The notes: generated by a model not told the origin, from the letters alone. A DNA stretch of 64,000 bases from Mycolicibacterium gadium (GCF_010728925.1 NZ_AP022608.1:1054001-1118000), one strand, 5' to 3'. Counted from the stretch's first letter, positions 10,166 through 19,788 are shown. Made by a program: numbers and translations.

Positions 10166-10356
10166 TGGCCACCCTTCTGGACGTACGCGCGAACGAAGTC
10201 CTCAGCGTTCTCTTCCAGCACGTCATCGATCTCGTCAAGCAGGTCGTCCGTCTCTTCGGCGAGCTTCTCGCGACGTTCCTGGCCTGCGCCTGCGCTACCG
10301 GTGGGGTCGTCGTCATCGCCGCCGCCGCCACCACGCTTCGTCTGCTCCTGCGCCAT
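10162..10356 (-). CDS. pup: Prokaryotic ubiquitin-like protein Pup
   Basis: 64-residue intrinsically disordered tag. The N-terminal half is flexible ([15 protein letters not shown]); the central region [30 protein letters not shown] forms the helix that binds the Mpa coiled coils. The C-terminus is GGQ, so Dop must deamidate the final Gln to Glu before PafA can use it. A strong AGGAGG box sits about 6 nt before ATG 10356. First gene of the pup-prcB-prcA unit, 104 bp after dop. Confidence 0.98.
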   Translation of the reverse strand: MAQEQTKRGGGGGDDDDPTGSAGAGQERREKLAEETDDLLDEIDDVLEENAEDFVRAYVQKGGQ

Positions 10357-10379
10357 CGCCGCCTCCTGCGTATGTCTGC

Positions 10380-10401
10380 GGCGGGCCTATCGCAGCCCGC
10401 C
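10380..10401 (-). other. Stem-loop between dop and pup
   Basis: Perfect inverted repeat, GGCGGGC and GCCCGCC, around an 8-nt loop in the 104-bp dop-pup spacer, ending 23 nt before the pup ATG. No U-tract follows, so a classical intrinsic terminator is not supported. It could be a processing or stability element that decouples pup (needed in large amounts) from dop. Confidence 0.45.
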
Positions 10402-10460
10402 GTGACTCCACCCTACCGGTCAGCGCACAGGATGCCGTGGATAGTGCGCCACCTCGAGGC

Positions 10461-11957
10461 TCAGTTGGTGAGCTGTTCCACCAGTTCGACGGCGCTGTCC
10501 ACGGAATCCAGTAGGGCGCCGACGTGGGCCTTGCTGCCGCGTAGCGGCTCGAGGGTGGGAATCCGGACGAGCGAATCTCCACCGAGGTCGAAGATCACCG
10601 AGTCCCAGCTGGCCGCGGCGATGTCCGCGCCGAACCGCCGAAGACATTCGCCGCGGAAGTACGCCCGCGTGTCGGTGGGTGGGTTGTCGACGGCGTCGAT
10701 CACCTGCTGTTCGGTGACCAGTCGCTTCATCGAGCCGCGGGCGACGAGCCGGTTGTACAGGCCTTTGTCCAGCCGAACGTCGGAGTACTGCAGATCGACG
10801 AGGTGCAGACGCGGTGCCGACCAGCCGAGGTTCTCCCGGTTACGAAAGCCTTCCAGCAGCCGCAGCTTGGCGGGCCAGTCCAGGATCTCCGCGCACTCCA
10901 TCGGATCTCGCTCCAATAGGTCGAGCACGTTGGCCCACGTTTCGACGACATGCGCGGCCCGTGGGTCGGGGTCGCGGCTGTCCACCAGTTTGGCCACCCG
11001 GTCCAGATAGATCCGTTGCAGCGCAAGGGCAGTCAGCTCACGGCCGTCGGCGAGTGCGACGGTGGCCCGCAGCGACGGGTCGCGACTGACGACGTGCACG
11101 GCGTGCACGGGCCGGGCCAAGGCCAGATCGGTGAGGTCCATGCCCTCTTCGATCAGGTCCAGCACCAACGCGGTGGTGCCGAGCTTGAGATAGGTCGACG
11201 TCTCGGAAAGGTTGGCGTCGCCGATGATGACGTGGAGCCTGCGGTATTTGTCGGCGTCGGCGTGCGGCTCGTCGCGGGTGTTGATGATGCCGCGCTTGAG
11301 CGTCGTCTCGAGCCCGACCTCGACCTCGATGTAGTCCGAGCGCTGTGACAGCTGGAAGCCCGGCTCGTCGCCCGACGGCCCTATTCCGACGCGGCCCGAT
11401 CCCGTCATCACCTGACGCGACACCAGGAACGGCGTCAACCCGGCAATCACCGCCGAGAACGGTGTCTGGCGGCTCATGAGGTAGTTCTCGTGGGACCCGT
11501 AGGAGGCGCCCTTGTTGTCGATGTTGTTCTTGTACAGCTGCAGCTTGGCGGCCCCAGGCACGCTCGCGACGTGGCGCGCTGCGGCCTCCATCACCCGCTC
11601 GCCGGCCTTGTCCCAGACCACCGCGTCGAGCGGGTCGGTGCACTCCGGCGCGGAGTACTCCGGATGTGCGTGGTCGACGTACAACCGGGCGCCATTGGTC
11701 AGGATCATGTTGGCCGCGCCGACCTCGTCGGCGTCCACCACCGGCGGCGGACCTGCTGACCGGCTCAGATCGAACCCGCGGGCATCGCGAAGGGGCGATT
11801 CGACCTCGTAGTCCCAGCGCGTGCGTTTGGCCCGCTGGATGCCCGCGGCCGCCGCGTACGCCAGCACCGCCTGGGTGGAGGTCAATATCGGATTCGCGGT
11901 GGGATCGGACGGCGACGAGATGCCGTACTCGACCTCTGTTCCGATAATCCGTTGCAT
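10461..11957 (-). CDS. dop: Deamidase/depupylase of Pup, Dop
   Basis: Converts the C-terminal Gln of Pup to Glu and cleaves Pup from substrates. 498 residues with the same ligase fold as PafA: N-terminus [14 protein letters not shown], the [19 protein letters not shown] motif, [18 protein letters not shown] and [15 protein letters not shown]. It differs from PafA by the insertion after about residue 40 ([21 protein letters not shown]), which matches the Dop loop. ATG 11957 has no Shine-Dalgarno box and lies 6 nt after a TAGGCT -10, suggesting a leaderless mRNA. Confidence 0.97.
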   Translation of the reverse strand: MQRIIGTEVEYGISSPSDPTANPILTSTQAVLAYAAAAGIQRAKRTRWDYEVESPLRDARGFDLSRSAGPPPVVDADEVGAANMILTNGARLYVDHAHPEYSAPECTDPLDAVVWDKAGERVMEAAARHVASVPGAAKLQLYKNNIDNKGASYGSHENYLMSRQTPFSAVIAGLTPFLVSRQVMTGSGRVGIGPSGDEPGFQLSQRSDYIEVEVGLETTLKRGIINTRDEPHADADKYRRLHVIIGDANLSETSTYLKLGTTALVLDLIEEGMDLTDLALARPVHAVHVVSRDPSLRATVALADGRELTALALQRIYLDRVAKLVDSRDPDPRAAHVVETWANVLDLLERDPMECAEILDWPAKLRLLEGFRNRENLGWSAPRLHLVDLQYSDVRLDKGLYNRLVARGSMKRLVTEQQVIDAVDNPPTDTRAYFRGECLRRFGADIAAASWDSVIFDLGGDSLVRIPTLEPLRGSKAHVGALLDSVDSAVELVEQLTN

Positions 11958-11963
11958 CTGCCC

Positions 11964-11969
11964 AGCCTA
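11964..11969 (-). promoter_or_regulatory. Candidate -10 element for leaderless dop mRNA
   Basis: TAGGCT on the minus strand, followed by exactly 6 nt and then the dop ATG, so the predicted transcription start is the A of ATG. It lies back to back with the plus-strand -10 at 11984-11989. Confidence 0.5.
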
Positions 11970-11983
11970 GGGGACGGTCCGAG

Positions 11984-11989
11984 TAGCCT
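11984..11989 (+). promoter_or_regulatory. Candidate -10 element for the short ORF and membrane gene
   Basis: TAGCCT on the plus strand, followed by exactly 6 nt and GTG 11996. The matching -35 region would fall on the dop -10 and vice versa, so the two promoters should exclude one another. Confidence 0.45.
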
Positions 11990-11995
11990 GCGACC

Positions 11996-12109
11996 GTGCC
12001 GTCTGACTGGGACGCCTCCGCCACTGAGCACTACGCGCCGCGAGTCGGTCCGTGGCGTGCCGCGATCCAATTGACCGACAACCCGCAGCGGCGGGCGCTC
12101 CATGATTGA
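11996..12109 (+). CDS. Candidate leaderless 37-residue protein ahead of the membrane gene
   Basis: GTG-initiated frame of 37 codons (VPSDWDASATEHYAPR then VGPWRAAIQLTDNPQ, ending LHD). Codon use is typical of the window, with mostly G/C third positions. Its stop TGA 12107-12109 overlaps the downstream ATG 12102 (ATGATTGA), a geometry for translational coupling. I do not recognise the peptide. It may be a real small protein or a leader whose translation delivers ribosomes to the membrane gene. Confidence 0.5.
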   Translation: MPSDWDASATEHYAPRVGPWRAAIQLTDNPQRRALHD

Positions 12110-13247
12110 CGTTCAACAACGGCGGGCGGCGGACGCCTGGTTCCTCGCCCAAGGGCTTCCCGCGGTGCTGCGCCCAGGACGGCTGGTGCGCCGCCTCTGG
12201 CCGCGATCGGCGCCGGCGCTGGCGGCATTCGCGGTGTTCATGGTCAATTCCGCCGTCGTCGTGGAAGTAACCGGTAAGCACACGATCGACATCGAGGGTG
12301 GGCCGACCCGCACAGAATGGTTCGTACTGGGTTTGGTTGTCCTCGTACTGCCCCTTGCGTCGCTGGTGGGCTGGCTGGTGTCCAGAATCTCAACCGTGCG
12401 GGGCCGCACGGTCGCGGCGACCGCCGCGCTGGTGTTCGGGATCGCGGGCGGCATCATCGGCGGTCCGAGCCCCCGGGTGCTGGCAGATCTGATCTTCGAA
12501 GCCGTGGTCATCGCCGCCATCTTGGCGATGACCGCGACCGGCCTCGGCTCCATCCTGTCGTGGACCGCGCGAAAGACCTTCTCCCGCTTGGCCGCGGTGG
12601 GCAGGCTGATGATTCGTGCGCTGCCGGTGCTGCTCCTGACGTTTCTGGTGTTCTTCAATTCACCGGTGTGGCTGATGGCGGCCAGCATCTCGCGCAGCCG
12701 GTTGTGGCTGGCCCTGATGTTCCTCTCGCTCATCGCCGCGGCCTTCGTCGTGGCCGTCACTATCGACCGTTTCCGCCCGGTGATAGAGGCTCCGGATGCT
12801 GCCGTCGATCGTGGCGCCGAACTCGCCGACACTCCGTTTTCGGCGATGCCGGATCCGTCCGGGACGCAGACGCTCAATCGCGCCGAACGGCTCAATGTGA
12901 TGTTCGTGCTTGCGGTTTCGCAACTCGCCCACATCTTCGTGGTTGCCATCGTCACGGCGTTGATCTTCCTGATTCTCGGTCTGATCTTGCTGTCGCCCGA
13001 GGTGCTGTCGGCGTGGACGCGGGGTGAGGGGTCCAGCGATGGAACATTCCTCGGGATGACGATCCCGGTGCCGCAGTCCCTCATCCAGGTCACGTTGTTC
13101 CTCGGCGCGCTGACGTTCATGTACGTCAGCGCAAAATCCGCGGGCGACGGCGAATACCGAAAGCAGTTCCTCGACCCGCTGAGCGATGAACTCAGGCTCA
13201 CCTTGGTGGCCCGCAACCGCTACCGGGCGGCAGTTCCGGCGCGCTGA
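12102..13247 (+). CDS. Integral membrane protein, paralogue of the next gene
   Basis: Multi-pass membrane protein of 381 residues, function unknown, in the position of Rv2113. Hydrophobic segments are visible near residues 45, 80, 110, 135, 180, 205, 275 and 330. The N-terminus (RRAADAWFLAQGLPAVLRPGRLVRRLWPRSAP) parallels that of the next gene (VHEWFLHRGLPLVLTRRVRSRALIDRSAP), and both end with similar YRKQFLDPL / YRERFFDPL segments before a short cytoplasmic tail, so the pair is a tandem duplication. No transporter signature is apparent. Confidence 0.85.
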   Translation: MIDVQQRRAADAWFLAQGLPAVLRPGRLVRRLWPRSAPALAAFAVFMVNSAVVVEVTGKHTIDIEGGPTRTEWFVLGLVVLVLPLASLVGWLVSRISTVRGRTVAATAALVFGIAGGIIGGPSPRVLADLIFEAVVIAAILAMTATGLGSILSWTARKTFSRLAAVGRLMIRALPVLLLTFLVFFNSPVWLMAASISRSRLWLALMFLSLIAAAFVVAVTIDRFRPVIEAPDAAVDRGAELADTPFSAMPDPSGTQTLNRAERLNVMFVLAVSQLAHIFVVAIVTALIFLILGLILLSPEVLSAWTRGEGSSDGTFLGMTIPVPQSLIQVTLFLGALTFMYVSAKSAGDGEYRKQFLDPLSDELRLTLVARNRYRAAVPAR

Positions 13248-13277
13248 CCGTTACCGGGCCTCGGTTTCCCGCACAAT

Positions 13278-14432
13278 ATGCGCGTGTCCGACATGCGGGG
13301 CGTCCACGAATGGTTTCTCCATCGCGGGCTGCCACTGGTCTTGACGCGGCGGGTCCGGTCGCGCGCGCTGATTGACCGGTCAGCGCCGATGGTCAGCGGT
13401 ATTGGTGCGCTCATCGCGCTGACGATGACGCTGACCGAGCTGACCGATGGCGACCCCGACTACGGCTACGCGATCCGCCTCGGCGTACTCACCTTGGCGT
13501 TGATCGTCGCCCCGTTTGCGCTCTACCTGCTGCACCGCTCCGGCACCACGCGTGGCGAGGCGGGCCGCCGAACGGCTGCCCTGCTCGTGATGGCGCTGTT
13601 CGTGCTCGGACTGCCGTTCGCCGACAACGGCTTCTCCGGGATCGCCATGGCCGAGATCGTCGGATTCGCCGTCGTTGCGGTGCTTGCGATCTGGCTGACC
13701 TACCTCGGCATCGGTGCAATTGCGCTGTGGGCATTCAGGTTCGCATGGTTGCAGGTGGGTGCGCTCGGTACGTTGATGAGCCGTGCGCTACCGCTTCTCA
13801 TGTTGACGGTGGTGGTGTATTTCACCGGTGAGCTGTGGCAGCTGGCGGCCCGGATGTCCCGCGAACGGCTCTGGCAGACCATCGGATTCCTCGCCGTCGT
13901 GGCGATCCTGTTCATGGTCGCGACCATTCGCGACGAAGTGAAGGCGCTGCGTGAAGATCGGGCCGGTCAAGGGGACCCGGCCAAACTGCTCGAAGGGACC
14001 CCGCTCGACACCCCCGATGGTCAGGCGCCCCCGCGTACCGCGCTGTCGTTCGCCGAACAGGTCAACGTCGTCGCGGTGATGGTGGTGGCACAGGCGATCC
14101 AGGTGGTGCTCTTTACCACGGGCCTGTTCGTGTTCTTCGTGGCGCTCGGGATCGTCGCGGTGCCCGACGATGTCGCGGTGTTGTGGTCAGCCGAGGAGTC
14201 GTGCCCGATCGGCGAACCGCCCTGCGCGGGAACGTGGTTCGGCGTTCATGTGCCGGTGGCGCAAACCATCGTGCACGTCTCGCTGTTTGTGGCGGTGCTG
14301 TCGGGCCTGTACTTCACCGTCAGCACCAGTGTCGACCCGATCTACCGGGAGCGGTTCTTCGACCCGCTGATTTCCGACGTGGCGGTGAGCCTGGCAGGCC
14401 GCGACGCCTATCTCGCGATGGACACGAGCTAG
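13278..14432 (+). CDS. Integral membrane protein, second copy of tandem pair
   Basis: Multi-pass membrane protein of 384 residues, homologous along its whole length to the preceding gene (30 bp gap). Shared features are the WFLxxGLP N-terminus, a central cytoplasmic acidic linker (about residues 215-250 here), a penultimate helix pair and the FDPLISDVAVSLAGRDAY tail. ATG 13278 is used; GTG 13284 is an alternative. The stop codon overlaps the convergent gene's stop. Function unknown; co-expression with the first copy is likely. Confidence 0.85.
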   Translation: MRVSDMRGVHEWFLHRGLPLVLTRRVRSRALIDRSAPMVSGIGALIALTMTLTELTDGDPDYGYAIRLGVLTLALIVAPFALYLLHRSGTTRGEAGRRTAALLVMALFVLGLPFADNGFSGIAMAEIVGFAVVAVLAIWLTYLGIGAIALWAFRFAWLQVGALGTLMSRALPLLMLTVVVYFTGELWQLAARMSRERLWQTIGFLAVVAILFMVATIRDEVKALREDRAGQGDPAKLLEGTPLDTPDGQAPPRTALSFAEQVNVVAVMVVAQAIQVVLFTTGLFVFFVALGIVAVPDDVAVLWSAEESCPIGEPPCAGTWFGVHVPVAQTIVHVSLFVAVLSGLYFTVSTSVDPIYRERFFDPLISDVAVSLAGRDAYLAMDTS

Positions 14433-15061
14433 GACTGCGCTTGAAGCGAATAACTGTTCGCCAAGTCGTCCTGCGTCACACTGGCGTCGGTGTTCGTGGT
14501 GTCGACAAACAGCGTTGACGTGGGTGTGCGCGCTTCGTAGCGCCAGCCGTCCGGCAGGGACAGGCGACCGGCGAGGCCGGGTAGATCGGCGAGCGACAAG
14601 TTGGGATCGACAGTCTGGCTGAACGTCTGCATCACCCAACGCCTGCCATCGGGATCGACGAGTTCGTAGATCTCGCGACCTGCGTCGAACGTGAACAGTG
14701 CTTTTCGGTTGACCCGGTTCGTTTGATAGGGCGCGGGATTCATCGACGAGAGCTTCACAGTCGCTTGTCGGATCATCTCGAGCCCGCCGAAGCTCTCGTG
14801 CTCCAGGTGATCTCGATCGCGCTTGCCAATGCTACTCATCAGCCAATAGCGAGGTCCGTTGAGAAGTGCGGCGACCGCGTCGTTTTCCGCCGCGATGGCG
14901 TTGGCGTCCAACTTGTCCCACAATTCGGCCGGACAGTCGTTGAGCGGAAAAGTGTTGTACACGGTGGCCTCGGGTCCCGAATCGGCGTTCCGGACCAGCA
15001 GCACCTCGCCATAACGCTTCCCGAATACGTCGCCTATCAGCGTGACACCGTCGTCAGACAT
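14429..15061 (-). CDS. Conserved actinobacterial protein of unknown function
   Basis: Soluble protein of 210 residues (MSDDGVTLIGDVFGKRYGEVLLV start, then NTFPLNDCPAELWDKLD). No signal peptide or membrane segment. The central part contains PRYWLMSSI and a C-terminal WVMQTFSQTVDPNLSLADLPGL stretch. The position between the membrane proteins and mpa resembles that of Rv2114 in M. tuberculosis, but I cannot assign a function. Oriented toward the membrane genes. Confidence 0.78.
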   Translation of the reverse strand: MSDDGVTLIGDVFGKRYGEVLLVRNADSGPEATVYNTFPLNDCPAELWDKLDANAIAAENDAVAALLNGPRYWLMSSIGKRDRDHLEHESFGGLEMIRQATVKLSSMNPAPYQTNRVNRKALFTFDAGREIYELVDPDGRRWVMQTFSQTVDPNLSLADLPGLAGRLSLPDGWRYEARTPTSTLFVDTTNTDASVTQDDLANSYSLQAQS

Positions 15062-15143
15062 ACCGCGAAATTACCGAACTGTCGGGCGTCCGCGCAGGTC
15101 AACCGTAGCCATGGCAATAAAAGGACGATAACAATGCAATAAA

Positions 15144-15173
15144 TTGACGGTAACGCAGATTTCGCCATAAACT
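15144..15173 (+). promoter_or_regulatory. SigA-like promoter of the DUF732 gene
   Basis: TTGACG (15144-15149), an 18-bp spacer and TAAACT (15168-15173) within an unusually AT-rich patch. The predicted start near 15180 leaves a leader of about 80 nt. Confidence 0.55.
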
Positions 15174-15193
15174 GCGCCGATGCAACGTGCCGA

Positions 15194-15210
15194 GTGATCG
15201 CCTTGATCAC
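15194..15210. promoter_or_regulatory. Inverted repeat in the DUF732 leader
   Basis: GTGATC and GATCAC arms around a 5-nt spacer, perfectly symmetric, 50 bp before the DUF732 start and just downstream of the predicted transcription start. Candidate repressor site; regulator unknown. Confidence 0.35.
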
Positions 15211-15260
15211 ACCCGGGCTCGGAAAACGCTGCGCAACAAAAGGGTGGAGGGAATTCGACT

Positions 15261-15545
15261 ATGAAGAAGCTCGTAGTCTCGTCAATCGGAGCGCTGGCAC
15301 TTGGCCTCGCACTCGCGGCGCCGGCCTATGCGGATGACGCAGCCTTTTTAGACGCAGTACAGGCGGGCGGCATCGAACCCAACGATGCTGCCCTGCAGAT
15401 GGGCCAGGCGGTATGCAACGAGATCGCAGCGGGCATCCCGGAGGGCACCACGGTTGTCTCGATCTACACGAACACCGGCAACGACATCACCGCCGAGCAC
15501 GCACAGGTGCTCTACGACGCGGCCGCCGCCAACCTCTGCGAGTAG
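15261..15545 (+). CDS. Small secreted DUF732 protein
   Basis: 94-residue exported protein. The signal peptide MKKLVVSSIGALALGLALAA is followed by an AYA|DD cleavage site near residue 24. The mature part has the DUF732 pattern, with an N-terminal FLDAVQAGGI and two Cys (AVCNE and the C-terminal NLCE) likely to form a disulfide. A GTGGAGGG box lies upstream of the ATG. Function unknown; such proteins are abundant in mycobacterial culture filtrates. Convergent with mpa. Confidence 0.88.
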   Translation: MKKLVVSSIGALALGLALAAPAYADDAAFLDAVQAGGIEPNDAALQMGQAVCNEIAAGIPEGTTVVSIYTNTGNDITAEHAQVLYDAAAANLCE

Positions 15546-15574
15546 GCCGAGACGTTCGATCTGGGCCGGTGCAG

Positions 15575-17407
15575 TTAGAGGTACTGGCCCAGATTCGACT
15601 CGGTGTCGATCGCGCGGGAAGCGCTCGACGACTTGCCGGTGACCAGCGTGCGGATGTAAACGATCCGCTCGCCCTTCTTGCCCGAAATCCGTGCCCAGTC
15701 ATCAGGATTGGTGGTGTTGGGCAGGTCTTCGTTCTCGGCGAATTCGTCGACGATCGAGTCGAGCAGATGCTGTATGCGGAGACCAGGCTGCCCCGTTTCC
15801 AGCACGGACTTGATCGCGTTCTTCTTCGCGCGGTCGACAACGTTCTGGATCATGGCGCCGGAGTTGAAGTCCTTGAAGTACATGACTTCCTTGTCGCCGT
15901 TGGCGTAGGTGACTTCGAGGAACCGGTTGTCGTCGATCTCGGCGTACATCCGGTCGACGACCTTCTCGATCATCGCCTTCAGGCACGCCGCTCGGTCGCC
16001 ACCGAACTCGGCGAGGTCGTCGGCGTGCACAGGGAGTTCCTCGACCAGATACTTCGAGAAGATGTCCTGCGCCGCTTCGGCGTCCGGGCGCTCGATCTTG
16101 ATCTTCACATCCAGACGGCCGGGCCGCAGGATCGCGGGATCGATCATGTCCTCGCGGTTGGAGGCACCGATGACGATCACGTTCTCCAGACCCTCGACAC
16201 CATCGATCTCCGATAGCAGCTGCGGAACAACGGTGGTCTCCACGTCGGAACTCACACCGGTGCCGCGGGTACGGAAGATCGAGTCCATCTCGTCGAAGAA
16301 CACGATCACCGGCGTGCCCTCGGACGCCTTCTCCCGAGCCCGCTGGAAGATCAACCGGATATGACGCTCGGTCTCGCCGACGAACTTGTTCAGCAGCTCG
16401 GGGCCCTTGATGTTGAGGAAGTACGACTTCGCCTCGCGTGCATCGTCACCGCGAACCTCGGCCATCTTCTTCGCCAGCGAGTTCGCCACCGCTTTGGCGA
16501 TCAGCGTCTTGCCGCAGCCCGGAGGGCCGTACAGCAGCACACCCTTCGGGGGCCGCAGCGAGTACTCGCGATAGAGCTCCTTGTGCAGAAACGGCAGCTC
16601 GACGGCGTCGCGGATCTGTTCGATCTGCCGGCCAAGACCGCCGATGTCGTTGTAGCTCACATCGGGGACCTCTTCGAGGACCAGATCCTCGACCTCGGCC
16701 TTGGGTATGCGCTCGAACGCATACCCGGCTTTGGTGTCGACCAGCAGTGAGTCACCAGGCCGCAGCCTGCGCGGACGGTCGTCGTCACCGTCTTCGGCGT
16801 CGACCTCGTCGGGCAGGAACTCGGCGGCGACCAGCGGCTCAGCCAACCAGACGATCCGCTCCTCGTCCGCATGTCCCACCACGAGCGCGCGGTGGCCGTC
16901 GGCAAGGATCTCGCGCAGGGTGCTGATCTCACCGACGGCTTCGAAGTGGCCGGCCTCGACCACCGTCAGCGCCTCGTTGAGTCGAACCGTCTGACCCTGT
17001 TTCAAGGTCTCGATGTCGATGTTCGGCGAGCACGTCAGCCGCATCTTGCGGCCCGAGGTGAACACGTCCACCGTCTCGTCGTCCTGGACCGACAGCAGCA
17101 CACCGTATCCGCTGGGCGGCTGACCCAGTCGGTCGACTTCCTCGCGGAGCGCGAGCAACTGCTGCCGCGCTTCCTTGAGGGTTTCCATCAGCTTGGCGTT
17201 TCGGGCGGCAAGCGAGTCGATCCGGGCCTCGAGTTGGTGCACATCGCGCGCGCTGCGCAGACCGCTTTGCGGTCCTACAGCACTCTCGAGCTGCTCACGC
17301 AGCAGGGCGGCCTCGCGGCGCAGCTCTTCGAGTTCGGCTGCCTCATCGCTGGACATGCCGGACTCGTGGGGTGTTCCAAATCCTTCAGAACGCTCGGACT
17401 CGCTCAT
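15575..17407 (-). CDS. mpa: Proteasomal AAA+ ATPase Mpa (ARC)
   Basis: Hexameric unfoldase that captures pupylated proteins and threads them into PrcBA. 610 residues: N-terminal coiled coil (about 20-95, [16 protein letters not shown], then [26 protein letters not shown] in pieces), tandem OB domains (about 96-240), AAA domain with Walker A GPPGCGKT and Walker [10 protein letters not shown], and an SRH with [20 protein letters not shown]. The C-terminus is QYL; its penultimate Tyr is the residue that docks on the proteasome alpha ring. RBS GGGGAGGAG is well placed before ATG 17407. Confidence 0.97.
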   Translation of the reverse strand: MSESERSEGFGTPHESGMSSDEAAELEELRREAALLREQLESAVGPQSGLRSARDVHQLEARIDSLAARNAKLMETLKEARQQLLALREEVDRLGQPPSGYGVLLSVQDDETVDVFTSGRKMRLTCSPNIDIETLKQGQTVRLNEALTVVEAGHFEAVGEISTLREILADGHRALVVGHADEERIVWLAEPLVAAEFLPDEVDAEDGDDDRPRRLRPGDSLLVDTKAGYAFERIPKAEVEDLVLEEVPDVSYNDIGGLGRQIEQIRDAVELPFLHKELYREYSLRPPKGVLLYGPPGCGKTLIAKAVANSLAKKMAEVRGDDAREAKSYFLNIKGPELLNKFVGETERHIRLIFQRAREKASEGTPVIVFFDEMDSIFRTRGTGVSSDVETTVVPQLLSEIDGVEGLENVIVIGASNREDMIDPAILRPGRLDVKIKIERPDAEAAQDIFSKYLVEELPVHADDLAEFGGDRAACLKAMIEKVVDRMYAEIDDNRFLEVTYANGDKEVMYFKDFNSGAMIQNVVDRAKKNAIKSVLETGQPGLRIQHLLDSIVDEFAENEDLPNTTNPDDWARISGKKGERIVYIRTLVTGKSSSASRAIDTESNLGQYL

Positions 17408-17552
17408 ATTGCGCTCCTCCCCGCACCGGATGTTGGTGCAGTAACAACTTCAAAGCTACCGGCGATTCAGCCTTTGTGTGCGCTCTAGCAATCGACACAC
17501 CATCGCTCCTTGTTAACCTCATTCCTGAGTTGGGCCCATCGAAAGGACAAAC

Positions 17553-18044
17553 GTGACCCTGAAAGCCCTCGTTAGCGGCGCGGCAGCAGCCGCCGTCATC
17601 GCCGGTGCCGCGGCAGGTGTGACTTCCATTGCATCCTCGGATGTGATCGCTTCACCACGCGTGGCGCAGGTCGTATGGGACATCCCGCTGCCGCAGCAGC
17701 CCGTGCCAGACGTGCAGGGCCCGCTGCTTGCGACGCTTCAGGCGCTCGGGGCGCCCGGTCTCTCCGCATCCAAGGCGCCGTACATCCAGGGCGGCATCGG
17801 GCGGATCGAAGGCCGCGTCGCTGACACCAAATTGCGCGAGGCGCAGGCCGAAGGGAAGTTCCCACTTTCATTCAGCCTGGCCAATATCGTCCCGAGCGGT
17901 CCCGGCTTCACCGCCGACGTGACGGCAACGGCCGCCAACGGTGGCGTCGCGAGCCAGAACATCACATTCGTTCCCGGACCCAGCCCGACCGGCTGGCAGA
18001 TGTCCAAGCAGTCGCTCATGGCGTTGATGTCGGCTGTCGGCTAG
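17553..18044 (+). CDS. MTB12/CFP-2-like exported antigen
   Basis: 163-residue exported protein. The N-terminal hydrophobic segment (ALVSGAAAAAVIAGAAAGVTSI) and the layout of the mature part match the low-molecular-weight antigen MTB12 family: PLPQQPVPDV, GGIGRIEGRVADTKL, LPLSFSLANI-type (here FPLSFSLANIVP), and a final GWQMSKQSLMALMSAVG segment. No lipobox Cys, so it should be released or periplasmic. GTG 17553 is preceded by AAAGGAC. Divergent from mpa and followed by an lppK-like gene sharing the same general fold. Confidence 0.83.
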   Translation: MTLKALVSGAAAAAVIAGAAAGVTSIASSDVIASPRVAQVVWDIPLPQQPVPDVQGPLLATLQALGAPGLSASKAPYIQGGIGRIEGRVADTKLREAQAEGKFPLSFSLANIVPSGPGFTADVTATAANGGVASQNITFVPGPSPTGWQMSKQSLMALMSAVG

Positions 18045-18072
18045 GCAGTTTGCGCACCGCACGAACGGTGCC

Positions 18073-18615
18073 GTGATCCTGAGCGCCGCCGCAATTGCGG
18101 CGGCGCTCGGGCTTGGCTCATGTAGCGCGGACACCGAGCAGAATCAACCGGAAGCGGCGACCGCGACATCGGCAACCTCGACCCCCGTTCAGGAGCCGCC
18201 CGGCCCGCCCGGTGCGCCGCTGCCGCCGCCGGAAGCGCTTTCCGATGTGATGAACCGCATAGCCGATGCCAACATCCAGGGCACGGAAAAGACCGGGCTG
18301 GTCGAATCCGGCACGCAGGCTGACGCCGCCGCGATGGACAAATTCGGCCAGGCGCTGACCCAGAACGGCTACGCACCGGCCACGTTCGAGGCGCGGGATC
18401 TGCGCTGGGTTCAGGACCCTCCCGGCACCGTGTCGGCTCTCATCAGCCTCAAGACCGACAATCCGCAGGCCGGCGACTTCAGCTTCCCGATGGAGTTCGT
18501 CTTCGTCGACAATTCGTGGCGGCTGGCCCGGAAGACCGCCGACGAGCTGCTGCAACCGGGCGAGAGCGAGCCCCAGACACCCAGCGGGCCTGCGCCTCCG
18601 TCACCCCCGCGCTAG
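18073..18615 (+). CDS. lppK: LppK-like lipoprotein
   Basis: About 180-residue lipoprotein with lipobox LGSC near residue 17, a Pro-rich linker, then an MTB12-like domain (ALSDVMNRIADANIQGTEK, FPMEFVFVDNSWRLARKTA). From GTG 18073 the signal peptide lacks a basic n-region. The reading frame is open back to 18028, with a CTG at 18034 that would add Arg-rich residues (ARQFAHRTNGA) like those beginning M. tuberculosis LppK, so the true start may be CTG 18034, overlapping the preceding gene. Function unknown; probable envelope protein. Confidence 0.83.
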   Translation: MILSAAAIAAALGLGSCSADTEQNQPEAATATSATSTPVQEPPGPPGAPLPPPEALSDVMNRIADANIQGTEKTGLVESGTQADAAAMDKFGQALTQNGYAPATFEARDLRWVQDPPGTVSALISLKTDNPQAGDFSFPMEFVFVDNSWRLARKTADELLQPGESEPQTPSGPAPPSPPR

Positions 18616-18625
18616 GAATCGGCGG

Positions 18626-18922
18626 ATGTGGATCGGCTGGCTCGAATTCGACCTCTTACTCGGGGATGTGCACTCGCTCAAGCAGAAGCGGTCGGTCATC
18701 CGTCCGCTCATCGCCGAACTGCACCGCCGATTCGCGGTGTCGGCTGCGGAGACCGGCTCGATGGACCTGCATCGCCGGGCAGGCGTGGGCATCGCTATGG
18801 TGTCGGCCGATCGCAGCCATATCGTCGAGGTGCTCGACGCCGCCGAGCGACTCGTGGCGGCACGCCCGGAGCTGGAACTGCTCTCGGTGCGGCGGGATCT
18901 GCGTCGCAGTACCGACGACTAG
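18626..18922 (+). CDS. DUF503 family protein (YlxP-like)
   Basis: 98-residue protein with the diagnostic DUF503 opening WLEFDLLLGDVHSLKQKRSVIRP and a ferredoxin-like pattern ending SVRRDLRR. YlxP/DUF503 proteins are commonly found near translation and ribosome-assembly genes; precise role unresolved. GGCGG precedes ATG 18626. Convergent with trmI, 20 bp away. Confidence 0.88.
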   Translation: MWIGWLEFDLLLGDVHSLKQKRSVIRPLIAELHRRFAVSAAETGSMDLHRRAGVGIAMVSADRSHIVEVLDAAERLVAARPELELLSVRRDLRRSTDD

Positions 18923-18942
18923 ACAGGTTGCCGAGCCGATGA

Positions 18943-19788
<846 letters not shown>

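Noticed and set aside
10380..10401. Intrinsic terminator between dop and pup
   Set aside because: The stem has no downstream U-tract and pup needs expression; kept only as a stem-loop of unknown role.
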